Translations under genes and position numbers: made by a program
Shown here: in pieces, positions 9,319-21,640 of the stretch
How positions within the stretch are numbered: the stretch's first letter is position 1
How the letters are laid out: the number at the start of each line of letters is the position of its first letter
Notes under the pieces: generated by a model
Databases searched by the model: none
What the model was told of the DNA's origin: nothing
What the model saw: only the letters and a program-made list of their open reading frames with translations
Assembly (NCBI GenBank): GCA_903834835.1
Contig: CAILKO010000054.1
Span: forward strand, 62,001 to 126,000
Origin: an uncultured Pseudomonadota bacterium
Lineage (GTDB): Bacteria > Pseudomonadota > Gammaproteobacteria > Burkholderiales > SG8-39
Direction: 5' to 3'
Length of the DNA: 64,000 nucleotides

Positions 9319-11205
9319 GTGAAAATCGGCAAGTACATCGTCACCGGCGAGCTCGGCCGCGGCGGCATGGCCGTCGTGCACAGCGCGCTCGATCCGGTGA
9401 TCGACCGCCCGGTGGCGGTGAAGGCGATCCGCAAAGGGGAGCTCGACCCGGCCGATGCGCCGGCGACGCTCGAGCGCTTCAAGCGCGAAGCGCGTGCGGC
9501 AGGCGGCCTGCAGCATCCGAACATCGTGGCGATCTACGAGTACGGTGAAGAGGCCGATCTCGCCTGGATCGCAATGGAACTCGTGAACGGCCGCACGCTG
9601 CGCGACCATCTGCGCGACGGCTGGCGGCCGGAACCGGATCGCATGCCCGGTGTGCTGGAGCAGCTGCTCGAGGCGCTCGACTACTCGCACGGGCGCGGTG
9701 TCGTGCATCGCGATATCAAGCCGGCCAACATGCTGATTTCCGCGAGCGGCGACCTGAAGATCAGCGACTTCGGCATCGCGCGCATCGAGCGCTCGCACCT
9801 GACACAGGCGGGCGATGTGCTCGGCACGCCGTACTACATGGCGCCCGAGCAGTTCGATGGCCACGAGGCGGACGAGCGCACGGACATCTATGCCGCGGCG
9901 GTCGTGGTCTACGAGGTGCTCTGCGGTCGGCGGCCCTTCGATGCGCAGGGCGGCGCGCTGATGCGGCAGATACTGGACGGCATGCCGCCCGCGCCGACGT
10001 CGCTGGAACCGCGCGTGCCGAAGGCGGTGGAGAACGTGCTGTTGAAGGCGCTTTCCAAGGCGCCGGACGACCGCTATGCAAGCGCGCACGATTTCCTGAT
10101 CGCGCTACGTACCGCGTTCGCGGCGAAGTCCGCGCAGGCGCCGGTCGCGACGCCAGCGTCGGCGAGCGCGACCGCTGCGATGGCCCCTGCGGCAACAGCG
10201 CCGCGGCTCGCCGCGAATCTCGGCGCACTGCGTCGCGGTATCGGCGCGGGCACGGCGGCCGCGTCATCCGGCGAGCAGCCCGCAGCGGCGCCATCCGGCC
10301 CCCGCAAGCCTGCCGTGCTGTTCGTGGATGACGAAGAGCGCGTGCTGAACGCGCTGCGCTTGCAGTTCCGCGGCATCTACGATGTCGATGTGGCGAATTC
10401 GGGGAAGGAAGCGCTCGAGCGCCTGCGTGCGCGGCGCTATCTGGTGCTGGTGAGCGATCAGCGCATGCCGGAGATGAACGGCGTCGAGCTGCTGCGCGAA
10501 GCGAAGACGCTCGCACCGACGACGGTGCGCATCCTGCTGACCGGGTATTCAGATCTCGCGGCGATCGTCGGCTCCGTAAATGAGAGCGAAGTGTTCCGCT
10601 TTGTGAGCAAGCCCTGGGAGCAGGAGGAAATCCAGGAGACACTTGCCGAGGCGGCTGAGATCGCGATCGCGCTCGAGGCCGCGCGCTTGCGCGGCGGGCA
10701 GGCCATCCGCTCGGATGCCGCGGTGCTGGTCTGGGGCGATCCGGCGGCGGCGCGCGCTGCGCGCGAGTTGTCACGCGGCAGCTTGCGCGTGCTGGAGACT
10801 GCGAATCTGGAGGACACGCTCGCCCAGCTCGCCGCGGAAGATGTGGGCGTGCTGGTCTGCGATCTGGATGCGCAGGCCGAGGATGCGCAGGCTTTGCTTC
10901 GGGTCCTGAAGCAGACCTCGCCCGCGACCCAGCTCATTGCGATCGCCGAGGCTTCGGATTCCGAAACCATCATCGGATTGATCAACGAAGCCCGCATACA
11001 CCGCTTCCTGAAGAAGCCGCTCAACCTTGCGCTGCTGCAGCCGGCTCTCGCGTCGGCGCTGGAGCGCCACGCACGGGTGCGCGGTTCGGCTGCGGAACTT
11101 GGCATCGAGTCGGCGCGTCGGGGCCGGGAAACATCCGCGGTGTCGGGGGTGCTGGGCAGGCTGAAGGCGCTCGGCGGCCGCTTCGCATCTGCGCTGCGCA
11201 GGTAG
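9319..11205 (+). CDS. Ser/Thr protein kinase fused to two receiver domains
   Basis: A 628-residue fusion protein. Residues 1-270 are a Hanks-type kinase: [11 protein letters not shown] loop, Lys35 in [15 protein letters not shown] with Asp132, DFG Asp150 and TPYYMAPEQ. An Ala-rich linker leads to a receiver domain (332-450) with VDDE, phospho-site Asp380 and the LTGYSD...FVSKPW end seen in RpfG-type receivers. A second receiver-like domain (465-590) keeps a candidate Asp515 and the KKP lysine but has only one acidic residue at the metal site. No transmembrane segment is seen, unlike PASTA kinases. GTG is the start codon. The histidine kinase next door probably phosphorylates the first receiver and so controls the kinase, which is inference. 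Confidence 0.9.
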   Translation: MKIGKYIVTGELGRGGMAVVHSALDPVIDRPVAVKAIRKGELDPADAPATLERFKREARAAGGLQHPNIVAIYEYGEEADLAWIAMELVNGRTLRDHLRDGWRPEPDRMPGVLEQLLEALDYSHGRGVVHRDIKPANMLISASGDLKISDFGIARIERSHLTQAGDVLGTPYYMAPEQFDGHEADERTDIYAAAVVVYEVLCGRRPFDAQGGALMRQILDGMPPAPTSLEPRVPKAVENVLLKALSKAPDDRYASAHDFLIALRTAFAAKSAQAPVATPASASATAAMAPAATAPRLAANLGALRRGIGAGTAAASSGEQPAAAPSGPRKPAVLFVDDEERVLNALRLQFRGIYDVDVANSGKEALERLRARRYLVLVSDQRMPEMNGVELLREAKTLAPTTVRILLTGYSDLAAIVGSVNESEVFRFVSKPWEQEEIQETLAEAAEIAIALEAARLRGGQAIRSDAAVLVWGDPAAARAARELSRGSLRVLETANLEDTLAQLAAEDVGVLVCDLDAQAEDAQALLRVLKQTSPATQLIAIAEASDSETIIGLINEARIHRFLKKPLNLALLQPALASALERHARVRGSAAELGIESARRGRETSAVSGVLGRLKALGGRFASALRR

Positions 11206-11257
11206 GACAACCGGGCAAACTGGAAGCAGGCACCGGCGCTTGCGCGTCGGGCAGAAC

Positions 11258-11536
11258 CTAGGCGGCTTCTTTCCCGCGGATGACGTCCTCGGTTTCTTGC
11301 ACGAGGCTCAGCACGTTCTTGGCGTAGGTATAGAGCTTTTCGCCCTTTTCGGTCGGCACGATGCCGCGCGTGCGACGCTCGAACAGTTCGCCGCCAAAGA
11401 AGGATTCCAGTTTCTTGATGCGCGCGGAGACGTTGGATTGCACCGTCTTCAGGGAGGCACTCGCGCGCGCGAACCCCCCGGTTTCATAGACTGCCACGAA
11501 GACCTTGAGGTCCCGGATGTCGAATGCTTCACGCAT
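11258..11536 (-). CDS. HTH-only LysR-type regulator (no effector domain)
   Basis: A 92-residue protein that is a complete LysR winged-helix DNA-binding domain plus linker helix: DLKVFVAVYETGGFARASASL, SNVSARIKKLES, FGGELFERRTRG and the TEKGEKLYTYA wing. It ends with a natural TAG after the linker helix, where a full regulator would continue for about 200 residues. I see no effector-domain remnant downstream, only 52 bp before the convergent kinase gene. It may be a truncated regulator or a genuine stand-alone DNA-binding protein. A target is not evident. Confidence 0.8.
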   Translation of the reverse strand: MREAFDIRDLKVFVAVYETGGFARASASLKTVQSNVSARIKKLESFFGGELFERRTRGIVPTEKGEKLYTYAKNVLSLVQETEDVIRGKEAA

Positions 11537-11604
11537 CAGCGGACCCTAACACGGCACTGTCGGGCATGAGAGACAGTAAAAATCACAAATGCGAGTCTCT
11601 CACA

Positions 11605-12495
11605 CTAATTAACAATTTCAACTGCAAGAAAATCTTGACCCGCGGAATCTTTTACTGGAAGCGCGGAACGCAACCAGCGCAGGAAGGGCGAGCCGGGAAC
11701 TTCCACGCGCTGCAGGCCGGGTCGGGGCCGGTCGTTGCGGAAGGCATGCGTGTCGCCGTGCACGACAGCAAGCCGGTTGCCGAGCGATGCCGCGAGCGAG
11801 GTCAGTTCCCGCCGCAGGATGGCCAGCCCATCCTTCGGATCTTCCTGGTCGCCGCGTTCGAAAAACGGGTCCGCCTGCATCAGCAGCACGAGGGCACGCG
11901 CTTTTCCCGAGCGCAGCTCCTGTGCGGAGGATTCGATCCACGCATCGACCGCGCGCATGCGTGCCGCGTGCTCGCGGTCCATTTCCGGCGTGCGCCCCAG
12001 GTTGTTGTTGCTACCCTGGATGTTCAGCGCGACGAAAAGCACGCCCTCATGGGTCCAGCGGACATGTTCGCAGTATTCGCCAGGCTGACGCTCGATCTTC
12101 AGGGCACCGGGGTCTCGGCAGAACAGGCTGCGCCAGGCGCGCAGCCGTTCCATCGGGTCGAAGCCCGTGCGATGGCAGTCCGTCCATTCATTGTCACCGG
12201 GCAGCAGCACGAAGGGCGCGCGCAGCCGCGCGAACTGCTCGCGCCGCGCAACAAGCCAGTCATCGGTGCAGGGTCCGCCTCCCGAGGTGATGTCGCCGAC
12301 ATGAACCACGAAAGCGAGCGGCTCGCGGTTCATCGCGTCGATCATGCCGTCCAGGTGATTGACCTCGGCGCGCGAATACGGCACGTCGCCGAAGAGCGCA
12401 AAGGCCTGGCCGGTCACGGGCGCCGGGCCGCGTTGCGCGCAGCCGCTCAGCACGAGCGCGAGTCCGAGCACGCCGATGGATAGCAGTCGATTCAT
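11605..12495 (-). CDS. metallophosphoesterase-like lipoprotein
   Basis: A 296-residue protein with a lipobox (LVLSGC, Cys19), so it should be lipid-anchored in the envelope. The calcineurin-like metal motifs are FGDVPY, HVGDI, PGDNEWTD and HGDTHAF, in the right order and spacing for a two-metal phosphoesterase. A histidine usual in the GNHE motif is replaced by the GDNEW sequence, a known variant. It lies downstream of the Fe-S protein gene on the same strand with an 82-bp gap, and may be separately transcribed. Substrate unknown. Confidence 0.82.
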   Translation of the reverse strand: MNRLLSIGVLGLALVLSGCAQRGPAPVTGQAFALFGDVPYSRAEVNHLDGMIDAMNREPLAFVVHVGDITSGGGPCTDDWLVARREQFARLRAPFVLLPGDNEWTDCHRTGFDPMERLRAWRSLFCRDPGALKIERQPGEYCEHVRWTHEGVLFVALNIQGSNNNLGRTPEMDREHAARMRAVDAWIESSAQELRSGKARALVLLMQADPFFERGDQEDPKDGLAILRRELTSLAASLGNRLAVVHGDTHAFRNDRPRPGLQRVEVPGSPFLRWLRSALPVKDSAGQDFLAVEIVN

Positions 12496-12577
12496 CTCGG
12501 TGATTCCGTTTGCATCGTGAGGGCGCGGTACCCTGATCCTGAGCCAGGTCCTGTCCGGCCTGCATTGCCGGATCGGA

Positions 12578-13930
12578 TCAGGCGCCGTAGGCCTTGCGCA
12601 GCAGCGTCAGCGGATGGGCGCGCACGGCCGATGCCGCGACATCCGCGGCCTCTGCCTCGCCCGAGTCGCGCATGCCCTGGATGATGTGGCGCGCGGCGAT
12701 CGGACAGTCGGAGCTCACGTAGTCGGGTTTCGGTTCGGCCATCATCCGCGACACCGGCCGGCCGATCTTCATCGAGTTCTCGAAGTACTCCGTCTTGACG
12801 CCCCAGGTCCCGTCGTGGCCGGAACAGCGCTCGACCATCGTCACCTCGGTGCCCGGAACGAGCTCCAGCATTTCGCGCGTCTTGTGGCCCATGTTCTGCA
12901 CCCGCGAGTGACAGGGGATGTGGTACGCCACCTTGCCGAGCTGCGCCTTGAAGTCGGTCTTCAGCAGGCCGTCACGCCTGCGCAGCGCAAAGTACTCGAA
13001 GGGATCGAACATCGCCGCGCGCACCGCCTGCACGTCGGCATCCTGCGGGTACATCAGCGGCAGCTCCTGCTTGTACATCAGGGTGCAGGACGGAATCGGC
13101 GTGAGGATCGCATAGCCGTCGCGCGCGAGCTTCGCGAGCCCCGGAATGTTGACGTTCTTCAGGCGATCGACGGATTCGAGATCGCCGAGCTCGAGCTTGG
13201 GCATGCCGCAGCAGGCTTCCTTCTCGACCAGCACATAGGGAATCTCGTTGTGCGTCAGCAGGGCAAGGAGGTCGTGTCCCATGCCCGGCTCGTTGTAGTT
13301 CACGTAGCAGGTCGCGTAGACCGCCACCTTGCCCGGTGCGCGCTCGCCCGTCTTCACCGGGAACTGCGGCGAGGCGGCTGCGCCCGAGCGAAATTTCTCA
13401 GGTGCGTACGGCGGCAGTTCGCGGTCCTGGTGCACTTTCAGCACGGCATCCATCGCGCCGCGCGCGAGTTTGTTGCGGTTCACCGCGTTCACGGTCTGGG
13501 CAACCACCGGAATGGCGGCGAGCTTGCCGAGCGCATCGGTCGAAGTGAGCAGGCGGTCGCGAAAACGCGTTTCGCCCTTCTTGAACTTCACTGCCTTGGC
13601 GCGCAGCATCAGATGCGGGAAGTCCACGTTCCACTGATGCGGCGGCACATAGGGGCACTTGGTCATGAAACACATGTCGCAGAGGTAGCACTGGTCGACC
13701 ACCTTGCCGAAATCCTTCTTGTCCACGCCGTCGACTTCCATGGTCTTGCTTTCGTCGACCAGGTCGAACAGCGTCGGGAACGCGGTGCAGAGGTTCACGC
13801 AGCGCCGGCATCCGTGACAGATGTCGTAGACGCGCTCGAGTTCCTTGTTGAGCAGTTCCTCGTCGTAGAAGGATTCGCTCTGCCAGTCGAGCGGGTGGCG
13901 TTTCGGGGCTTCCAGGCTGCCTTCGCGCAT
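12578..13930 (-). CDS. GlpC/HdrD-like Fe-S oxidoreductase
   Basis: A 450-residue protein with two 4Fe-4S ferredoxin motifs ([11 protein letters not shown] at 39-49 and [13 protein letters not shown] at 81-93) followed by two cysteine-rich CCG-type domains (EACCGMP near 240 and [10 protein letters not shown] near 365). This is the architecture of GlpC, glycolate-oxidase Fe-S and heterodisulfide-reductase subunits, which pass electrons to quinones or disulfides. No flavoprotein partner is adjacent. Rubrerythrin lies upstream on the same strand, 184 bp away, suggesting a redox or peroxide-defence context. ATG follows a good AGAGGA site. Confidence 0.88.
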   Translation of the reverse strand: MREGSLEAPKRHPLDWQSESFYDEELLNKELERVYDICHGCRRCVNLCTAFPTLFDLVDESKTMEVDGVDKKDFGKVVDQCYLCDMCFMTKCPYVPPHQWNVDFPHLMLRAKAVKFKKGETRFRDRLLTSTDALGKLAAIPVVAQTVNAVNRNKLARGAMDAVLKVHQDRELPPYAPEKFRSGAAASPQFPVKTGERAPGKVAVYATCYVNYNEPGMGHDLLALLTHNEIPYVLVEKEACCGMPKLELGDLESVDRLKNVNIPGLAKLARDGYAILTPIPSCTLMYKQELPLMYPQDADVQAVRAAMFDPFEYFALRRRDGLLKTDFKAQLGKVAYHIPCHSRVQNMGHKTREMLELVPGTEVTMVERCSGHDGTWGVKTEYFENSMKIGRPVSRMMAEPKPDYVSSDCPIAARHIIQGMRDSGEAEAADVAASAVRAHPLTLLRKAYGA

Positions 13931-14114
13931 GGGATCCTCTCAGTGCAAAATTTTCATTGATGCTGCCCGGGGCGGGCGGAGTGCCCGGGGGCCGATGCTG
14001 CGGACGCGGCGCGCGCGGGCGCTGCGGGTACTGCAGGGGAGGGCGGCGTCAGCCGCGTCTCCCCGCCGGCGCGGTGACGGATGCTTCCGCCACACGCGCC
14101 CTGCTGCGGTTTGC

Positions 14115-14537
14115 TCAGTCGGCGAGGCCGTCAAGCGCCTTCTGGAAGCGATTGGCGTGCGAGCGCTCGGCTTTCGCCAGGGTCTCGAACCAGTCGGCGA
14201 CTTCGGCAAAGCCTTCGTCACGCGCCGTCTTGGCCATGCCCGGGTACATGTCGGTGTACTCGTGGGTCTCGCCTGCGACGGCAGCCTTCAGGTTGTCACG
14301 GGTGCGGCCGATGGGGAGGCCGGTCGCGGGGTCGCCGACCTGCTCCATGTACTCCAGGTGGCCGTGCGCATGGCCGGTCTCGCCTTCCGCAGTGGAGCGG
14401 AACAGGGCAGACACGTCGTTCTGGCCTTCTACGTCGGCTTTCGCTGCGAAGTACAGGTAGCGGCGGTTGGCCTGGGACTCGCCCGCGAAGGCGGCCTTCA
14501 GGTTGTCATGGGTTTTGGTGCCTTTGAGTGCTTTCAT
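14115..14537 (-). CDS. rubrerythrin (ferritin-like diiron protein, no rubredoxin domain)
   Basis: A 140-residue protein of the four-helix ferritin-like fold. It has paired diiron motifs: [14 protein letters not shown] and [14 protein letters not shown] in the first half, [15 protein letters not shown] and EAERSH-like [10 protein letters not shown] in the second. The C-terminal CxxC rubredoxin module of classical rubrerythrin is absent, so electrons must come from another carrier; the adjacent Fe-S oxidoreductase is a reasonable guess. It would reduce hydrogen peroxide to water. AGGAGG is well placed before ATG 14537. It sits between the Fe-S gene and katG, all on the same strand. Confidence 0.9.
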   Translation of the reverse strand: MKALKGTKTHDNLKAAFAGESQANRRYLYFAAKADVEGQNDVSALFRSTAEGETGHAHGHLEYMEQVGDPATGLPIGRTRDNLKAAVAGETHEYTDMYPGMAKTARDEGFAEVADWFETLAKAERSHANRFQKALDGLAD

Positions 14538-14891
14538 GCATGCCTCCTTGGTTGAATTGCTGATCCCCAGGCCCGGCAGCGCCGGGACTGGCGTCATTTC
14601 AGTACTGCTCGTCTGGGTACTGCCGAACTGCTGCACCGCCTGATTGCGGAACTGCGGGAACCGGCCACAGCCTGCCGGGTCGCCGGGATCACGCTGGCGG
14701 TCCCTGGCTGCGCGGCGATTCACCTGCAGGGGGAGGCTACCTCCGGCTGCGTCATTGAGCAAATCAATTTTTCTTATGCCTTGGATAGCCGCCGGCTAAC
14801 CTGGATAGCCGCCGGCTAGGCAGGCGGGCGGCGTTTACCGCAGGCAGTGCCGGAGCAACCGGCAGTGCCTGTCTTCTTCGCGGCTCCCGCA
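14538..14891. other. 354-bp non-coding region between katG and rubrerythrin
   Basis: No convincing ORF. It is the upstream region of rubrerythrin and the downstream region of katG. It contains CAGTAC (14600-14605) and GTACTG (14617-14622) as an inverted pair with 11-nt spacing, an A/T-rich stretch at 14755-14780, and the tandem repeat listed separately. A promoter for rubrerythrin is expected here, but I could not identify clear -35/-10 boxes. Confidence 0.5.
14782..14818. repeat. tandem 17-bp repeat with internal palindrome downstream of katG
   Basis: TGGATAGCCGCCGGCTA occurs at 14782-14798 and 14802-14818, a 20-bp period. Each copy contains TAGCCG-C-CGGCTA, a near-perfect palindrome, so the RNA can form two small hairpins in series. 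It lies about 75-110 bp past the katG stop codon. It may stabilise or end the katG transcript, or be an operator for rubrerythrin. Confidence 0.55.
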
Positions 14892-17230
<2,339 letters not shown>

Positions 17231-17300
17231 TAACGGCCGGGTGCCGGACGCGGGGGGACGTTCGCCGCATCGCCGCGGGCGCGGCTGGGACGGTACCGCT

Positions 17301-18563
17301 CTACGGGAGCTGGACGGCGCGCCGCCACCGCGGCGGCATCATCAGCAGCAGGCCTGCTGCAAGCAGCGGCACTGCAAACAGGAGAAAGCCGAGGTGGTAG
17401 GTGCCCGTCAGCGAGGCGATCAGCGCAAACAGCCCGGGGCCCAGCAGCCCGCCAAGCGACAGAAACACGATGATTCCGCCGGCAGTCAGGCCGACCTTGC
17501 CTTCGGGTGCAAGGCGCGCGGTCTCCGCGAGGTACATGCCGTTCCAGGCGACGGCAGTACCGCCAGCGAGCACCGAGACGGCGACGATTGCGGCCACCGG
17601 CCAGCTGGACGAGAACGAGGCGATCGCAAGCGAGGTCGCGACATTGATGAACGCGATGAGCCCGAGCTGACGGCGCGTATTGCCGAAGAAATCCGCCGAA
17701 GCGCCCCAGGCGACGCGCCCGATGATCGCGGTGAACTGCATCGCCGCGAACACGGACCCCGCCGCAACCAGCGAGAGTCCGATTTCGATGTTCAGATAGG
17801 TGACGAAGTAGCCGAGCAGGGACAGCTGATACGCGTTGAAGGCGATCGCGACGAAGGCGAGTTCCCGCAGACCCGGGCTGTCCCAGATGATGCGCACGGG
17901 CGCAAGCAGGGCGCCGATCGACATCGTGCGCCGGTCGCTCTCGGGCGTATCGGCGAGTGGCAGGGTCTGGATGACGAGCGCGACCGCGGCCGCAAACGCG
18001 GAGATGACCCCAAGTGCGACCGTCCACGACACTGTGAGCAGCATCCAGGGGAGCAGCAGGCCGGCCGCCATGCCTCCTACCGGCACCGCGGTCTGCTTCA
18101 CCGAAGTCGCGATCGAAAGCATGCGCGCGGGGACGGAGCGGAACATCAGTTGCGCACCCATCGTATTGACGAAGCCGTTGGCGCAGCCGAACAGCGCCCC
18201 CATGAGCAGCACGAATCCGGCGTAGACGAGCGGCAGCGCCCAGCGCGAGGATGCGAGCCCCAGCGCCGCGCCGATCGCGAAGCCGACCGACACGAAGACA
18301 GCGATCATCTGGCACACGCGCCGTTCGCTCAGCCGGCCGAATACATAGCCGGTCATCAGGCCCGTGGGCAGCTGCGCGAAGAAGAGCAGTCCCACCACCA
18401 CGCCGACCGTGGCGGCAGGCAGGCCCAGATCGCGCGAGGCGACCGGGGCGAGCACCGCCGGACTCGCGATCGCGAAGGAGCAGAGCGCGTGCAGCAGCAG
18501 TGTGAAGAAGGTCGCGAAGGCGCCGGTCCGCAGGTCCTGCGAGCCGTCTTTCGGTGCGCTCAT
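17301..18563 (-). CDS. MFS transporter
   Basis: A 420-residue integral membrane protein with about twelve predicted helices in two six-helix halves. The loop 2-3 signature is GYVFGRLSERRV near residue 73, a variant of the MFS GxxxDRxGRR motif. It resembles the CynX/NarK-like and YNFM-type single-polypeptide transporters, but no motif fixes the substrate. It is 35 bp downstream of prfC, on the same strand, and 213 bp before katG; the pairing with prfC does not suggest a function. Export or import cannot be decided. Confidence 0.82.
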   Translation of the reverse strand: MSAPKDGSQDLRTGAFATFFTLLLHALCSFAIASPAVLAPVASRDLGLPAATVGVVVGLLFFAQLPTGLMTGYVFGRLSERRVCQMIAVFVSVGFAIGAALGLASSRWALPLVYAGFVLLMGALFGCANGFVNTMGAQLMFRSVPARMLSIATSVKQTAVPVGGMAAGLLLPWMLLTVSWTVALGVISAFAAAVALVIQTLPLADTPESDRRTMSIGALLAPVRIIWDSPGLRELAFVAIAFNAYQLSLLGYFVTYLNIEIGLSLVAAGSVFAAMQFTAIIGRVAWGASADFFGNTRRQLGLIAFINVATSLAIASFSSSWPVAAIVAVSVLAGGTAVAWNGMYLAETARLAPEGKVGLTAGGIIVFLSLGGLLGPGLFALIASLTGTYHLGFLLFAVPLLAAGLLLMMPPRWRRAVQLP

Positions 18564-18598
18564 CGTTCGCAGTACGCAGCTCGCAGGCGCGCGATCAT

Positions 18599-20230
18599 TC
18601 AGGCGCTCGCGGCTGCATCGGCGCGGGTCTCGAGGCCCGTATATTCGCGCAACGCGTGGAACACGATCTTCGGCGCGCGTTCCGCCGCAACGTCGAGCGC
18701 CGGCAGGCTCGTCGCCAGAAACGCGGGCACGCCGGCCGCGTCGTAGGCCATGCGATGCGCATTCGCGTCGATGAAGCGTCTCAGCTCGGCCGGGTCCTCG
18801 CAGGAGACCCAGCGCGCGGTCACATAGGGTACGGCGAGGAAGCGGATCGCCGCGCCGTATTCATGCTCGAGGCGGTGCGCCACCACCTCGAACTGCAGCG
18901 CGCCGACCGCACCGAGGATCGGCTGGCCGCCGCCGCAGGGGTGAAACACCTGGATCGCGCCTTCTTCGCCGAGCTGCTCGAGGCCGTTGCGCAGCTGCTT
19001 GGTCTTCATGAGGCTCGCGAGCTCGACCCGCCGGAAGAGTTCCGGTGCGAAGAAGGGGAGCCCCGTGAACTGCAGCTTCTCTCCCTCGGTGAGCGTATCC
19101 CCGAGGCGGATGGTGCCGTGGTTGGGGATGCCGATCAGGTCGCCGGCCCAGGCTTCGTCCACGATTTCGCGCCGCTGGGAAAGGAAGCTCACCACGCTGC
19201 TCGTGCGCACTTCCTTGCCAGTGCGGCAGTTGATGATGCGCATGCCGCGCTCGAAACGACCGGAGCACACGCGCACGAAGGCCACCCGGTCGCGGTGCGC
19301 AGGATCCATGTTGGCCTGGATCTTGAACACGATGCCGGAGAACTTCGGCTCGTCCGGCGTGACCAGCCGCTCGCGCGCCTCGCGCGGGCCGGGCGGCGGT
19401 GCGAAATCGACCAGCGCATCGAGCACCTCGCGCACGCCGAAATTGTTGATCGCCGAGCCGAACAGCACCGGCGTCTGGCGCGCGGCGAGGAAATCCTCGC
19501 GCGAGAACGGCGCGAGCGCCGAGCACACCAGATCGGCTTCGTTGCGCGCCGCTTCGAAGGAATCGCCGAGCCGCGCGCGATGGCCCGGGTCGGAGGCGTC
19601 GATCTCCAGCGTGTCCTCGCCGACGCGGTCCTGGCCGGGCTGGAACAGGCGTATCCGGTTGCTGCGCAGATCGATGACGCCGGTGAAATCGCGCCCCATG
19701 CCGATCGGCCAGGTGAGCGGCACGGCGGTCATGCCGAGCGTGCGTTCGATTTCGTCGGTGAGTTCCAGCGGCGCGCGCACCTCGCGGTCCATCTTGTTCA
19801 CGAAGGTGATGATCGGTGTGTTGCGCGCGCGGCAGACTTCCAGCAGGCGCAGCGTCTGCGGCTCGATGCCCTTGCCCGCATCGATCACCATGAGCGCCGC
19901 GTCCACCGCGGTGAGCACCCGGTAGGTGTCCTCGGAGAAGTCCTGGTGGCCCGGCGTGTCGAGCAGGTTGATGACGCAGCCGCGGTACTCGGCCTGCATC
20001 ACGGATGAGGCGACCGAGATCCCGCGCTGCTTTTCGATCTCCATCCAGTCCGAGGTTGCGTGGCGCGTGGCTTTGCGCGCCTTGACGCTGCCGGCGATGT
20101 GGATCGCGCCGGCGAACAGCAGCAGCTTCTCGGTGAGCGTGGTCTTGCCCGCGTCGGGGTGCGAGATGATCGCGAAGGTTCTACGGCGGGCGACTTCTTC
20201 GGCCGGCGTGGTGCGCGCCTGGTCTTGCAT
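18599..20230 (-). CDS. prfC: peptide chain release factor 3
   Basis: Translational GTPase that recycles RF1/RF2 from the ribosome. At 543 residues it has normal RF3 length. The G motifs are SHPDAGKTT (P loop, 24-32), DTPGHQDF (92-99) and NKMD (147-150), with the switch region TRHATSDWMEIEKQRGIS. RF3-specific features include HIAGSVKARK and the C-terminal GAVGALQFEVVAHRL stretch. It is 162 bp downstream of a diguanylate cyclase gene, same strand. No unusual features. Confidence 0.97.
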   Translation of the reverse strand: MQDQARTTPAEEVARRRTFAIISHPDAGKTTLTEKLLLFAGAIHIAGSVKARKATRHATSDWMEIEKQRGISVASSVMQAEYRGCVINLLDTPGHQDFSEDTYRVLTAVDAALMVIDAGKGIEPQTLRLLEVCRARNTPIITFVNKMDREVRAPLELTDEIERTLGMTAVPLTWPIGMGRDFTGVIDLRSNRIRLFQPGQDRVGEDTLEIDASDPGHRARLGDSFEAARNEADLVCSALAPFSREDFLAARQTPVLFGSAINNFGVREVLDALVDFAPPPGPREARERLVTPDEPKFSGIVFKIQANMDPAHRDRVAFVRVCSGRFERGMRIINCRTGKEVRTSSVVSFLSQRREIVDEAWAGDLIGIPNHGTIRLGDTLTEGEKLQFTGLPFFAPELFRRVELASLMKTKQLRNGLEQLGEEGAIQVFHPCGGGQPILGAVGALQFEVVAHRLEHEYGAAIRFLAVPYVTARWVSCEDPAELRRFIDANAHRMAYDAAGVPAFLATSLPALDVAAERAPKIVFHALREYTGLETRADAAASA

Positions 20231-20392
20231 GCGGTACTCCGGGGTGGATCCTGCGGCGACCGTAGGCCGGTGCCGGCTGGCGCGCCGGGGTCCGGGTGAC
20301 GCAGCCGTGTTCGGGATGCGGATTGCGGACGCCTTGCGAGGCGGCGCATTCTATGGAGGTTGTCTCCGCGCGTAAAGCGCGCGCGGCGGGCG

Positions 20393-21454
20393 CTAGTCGG
20401 CGGCGTCGTGCGCCGGGCGATGTTCGATCTCGGTGCGGTTGCGGCCGGTGAGCTTGGCGCGATAGAGCGCCCGGTCGGCGTGCTCGATCCATTCGCCGTA
20501 ATGCATCATGTCCGGCGTCGCGCAGGCGAGGCCGATGCTCACTGTGGCCCGCACGCCCGCCTTCTTCTCCAGCACCGCGGAGGCCACCATGATGCGGATG
20601 CGCTCGGCCACCACCAGCGCCGCATCCACCGTGGTCTCGGGCAGCACGATGCCGAATTCCTCCCCGCCGTAGCGTCCGAGCGTGTCCTTGACGCGCACCG
20701 CTTCGCGCAGGATGCGCGCGATGTTGCGGATCACTTCGTCGCCGCAGGGGTGGCCCCAGGTGTCGTTCACGATCTTGAAGTGGTCGATGTCGATCATCAG
20801 CAGGCAGACGTCGCGCCGATGGCGCTGGTAGCGGTCGAACTCCGTGCGCACGACCTCCTCCCAATAGGCGCGGGTCGGCAGCCCGGAGAGCCCGTCGGTG
20901 CGGCTGAGCGTTGCGAGCAGGCGATTGTGGTCGGCGATCCGGCGCGCGAAGCTGAAGGCGGTCCAGCCGACGACGAGCGGGTAGAGCGCGAGCAGCGGCA
21001 GGCAGGCGAGAATCTGGGTGAACGAGGTCTCCGGCCGGAAATCGAAGCCGAACACCAGCGCGGCGAGGAGCGCGGCGCCTGCCTGGATGCCCAGGCACTG
21101 GCACATGAATCGCCAGCCGCGCACGCTGAGTTTGTCCATCGCGAGCATCGCAACGAGCAGCGCGCTCGGCAGGAGGTTGGCACCCATCAGCACGATCCAG
21201 ACGCCGGCAAGGCCGGAATCGAAACCGAGGTTGCGCAGTTCGGAGCGATAGGGATCGGCGCTCCGGCGCGAGATGATGAAGGCGGCGTGCGGCCACACGA
21301 ACCCGTGCAGCGCGAGCGCAATCCAGGCGAGCGGGTGCGCGGCGTTGGCGAGGAACACTGCGGCAACCGCGATAAAGCCGAGGGCGAGTCCGAGGACTCT
21401 CGGCAGGTAGAAGCGCCGCGCGGCTTCGAGGCCGCGTCCGTATTGTTCTTCCAT
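20393..21454 (-). CDS. MASE2-GGDEF diguanylate cyclase
   Basis: A 353-residue membrane-bound cyclase that makes c-di-GMP from two GTP. The N-terminal 175 residues hold a multi-helix MASE2 sensor domain (as in AdrA/DgcC). The GGDEF domain follows: DGLSGLPTRAYW, MIDIDHFKIVNDTWGHPCGDEV, the active-site signature RYGGEEFGI, and ADRALYRAK. An inhibitory I-site RVKD lies five residues before GGEEF, so product inhibition is expected. ATG 21454 is chosen since the frame extends upstream without domain sequence. It is divergent from the exported methyltransferase. c-di-GMP could govern the surface adhesin system in this genome, but nothing here proves it. Confidence 0.93.
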   Translation of the reverse strand: MEEQYGRGLEAARRFYLPRVLGLALGFIAVAAVFLANAAHPLAWIALALHGFVWPHAAFIISRRSADPYRSELRNLGFDSGLAGVWIVLMGANLLPSALLVAMLAMDKLSVRGWRFMCQCLGIQAGAALLAALVFGFDFRPETSFTQILACLPLLALYPLVVGWTAFSFARRIADHNRLLATLSRTDGLSGLPTRAYWEEVVRTEFDRYQRHRRDVCLLMIDIDHFKIVNDTWGHPCGDEVIRNIARILREAVRVKDTLGRYGGEEFGIVLPETTVDAALVVAERIRIMVASAVLEKKAGVRATVSIGLACATPDMMHYGEWIEHADRALYRAKLTGRNRTEIEHRPAHDAAD

Positions 21455-21640
21455 TTCGCTTCCGTCGTTTGCGGCTGTCTGTGCATCGGGCAGGAACGCA
21501 AGGTATGCGTGTCGATACTCCGTGCGAATGTACCAAAGACTGCGCCTGTCCGCGGGTCGGATGCAGTGCCGCTGGTATGATCGTCCGGGATATTTTCCTG
21601 TTGTGCGCCGGCAGGCGGCGTACGCTCCGGAGGTAGATCC

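Noticed and set aside
7473-9524. 683-codon minus-strand ORF opposite the histidine kinase
   Set aside because: Shadow of the kinase gene; His/Arg/Gln-rich sequence with no domain.
14755-14767. FNR-like box TTGAG-CAA-ATCAA upstream of rubrerythrin
   Set aside because: One base shorter than the FNR consensus spacing (TTGAT-N4-ATCAA) and without a recognised -10 nearby.
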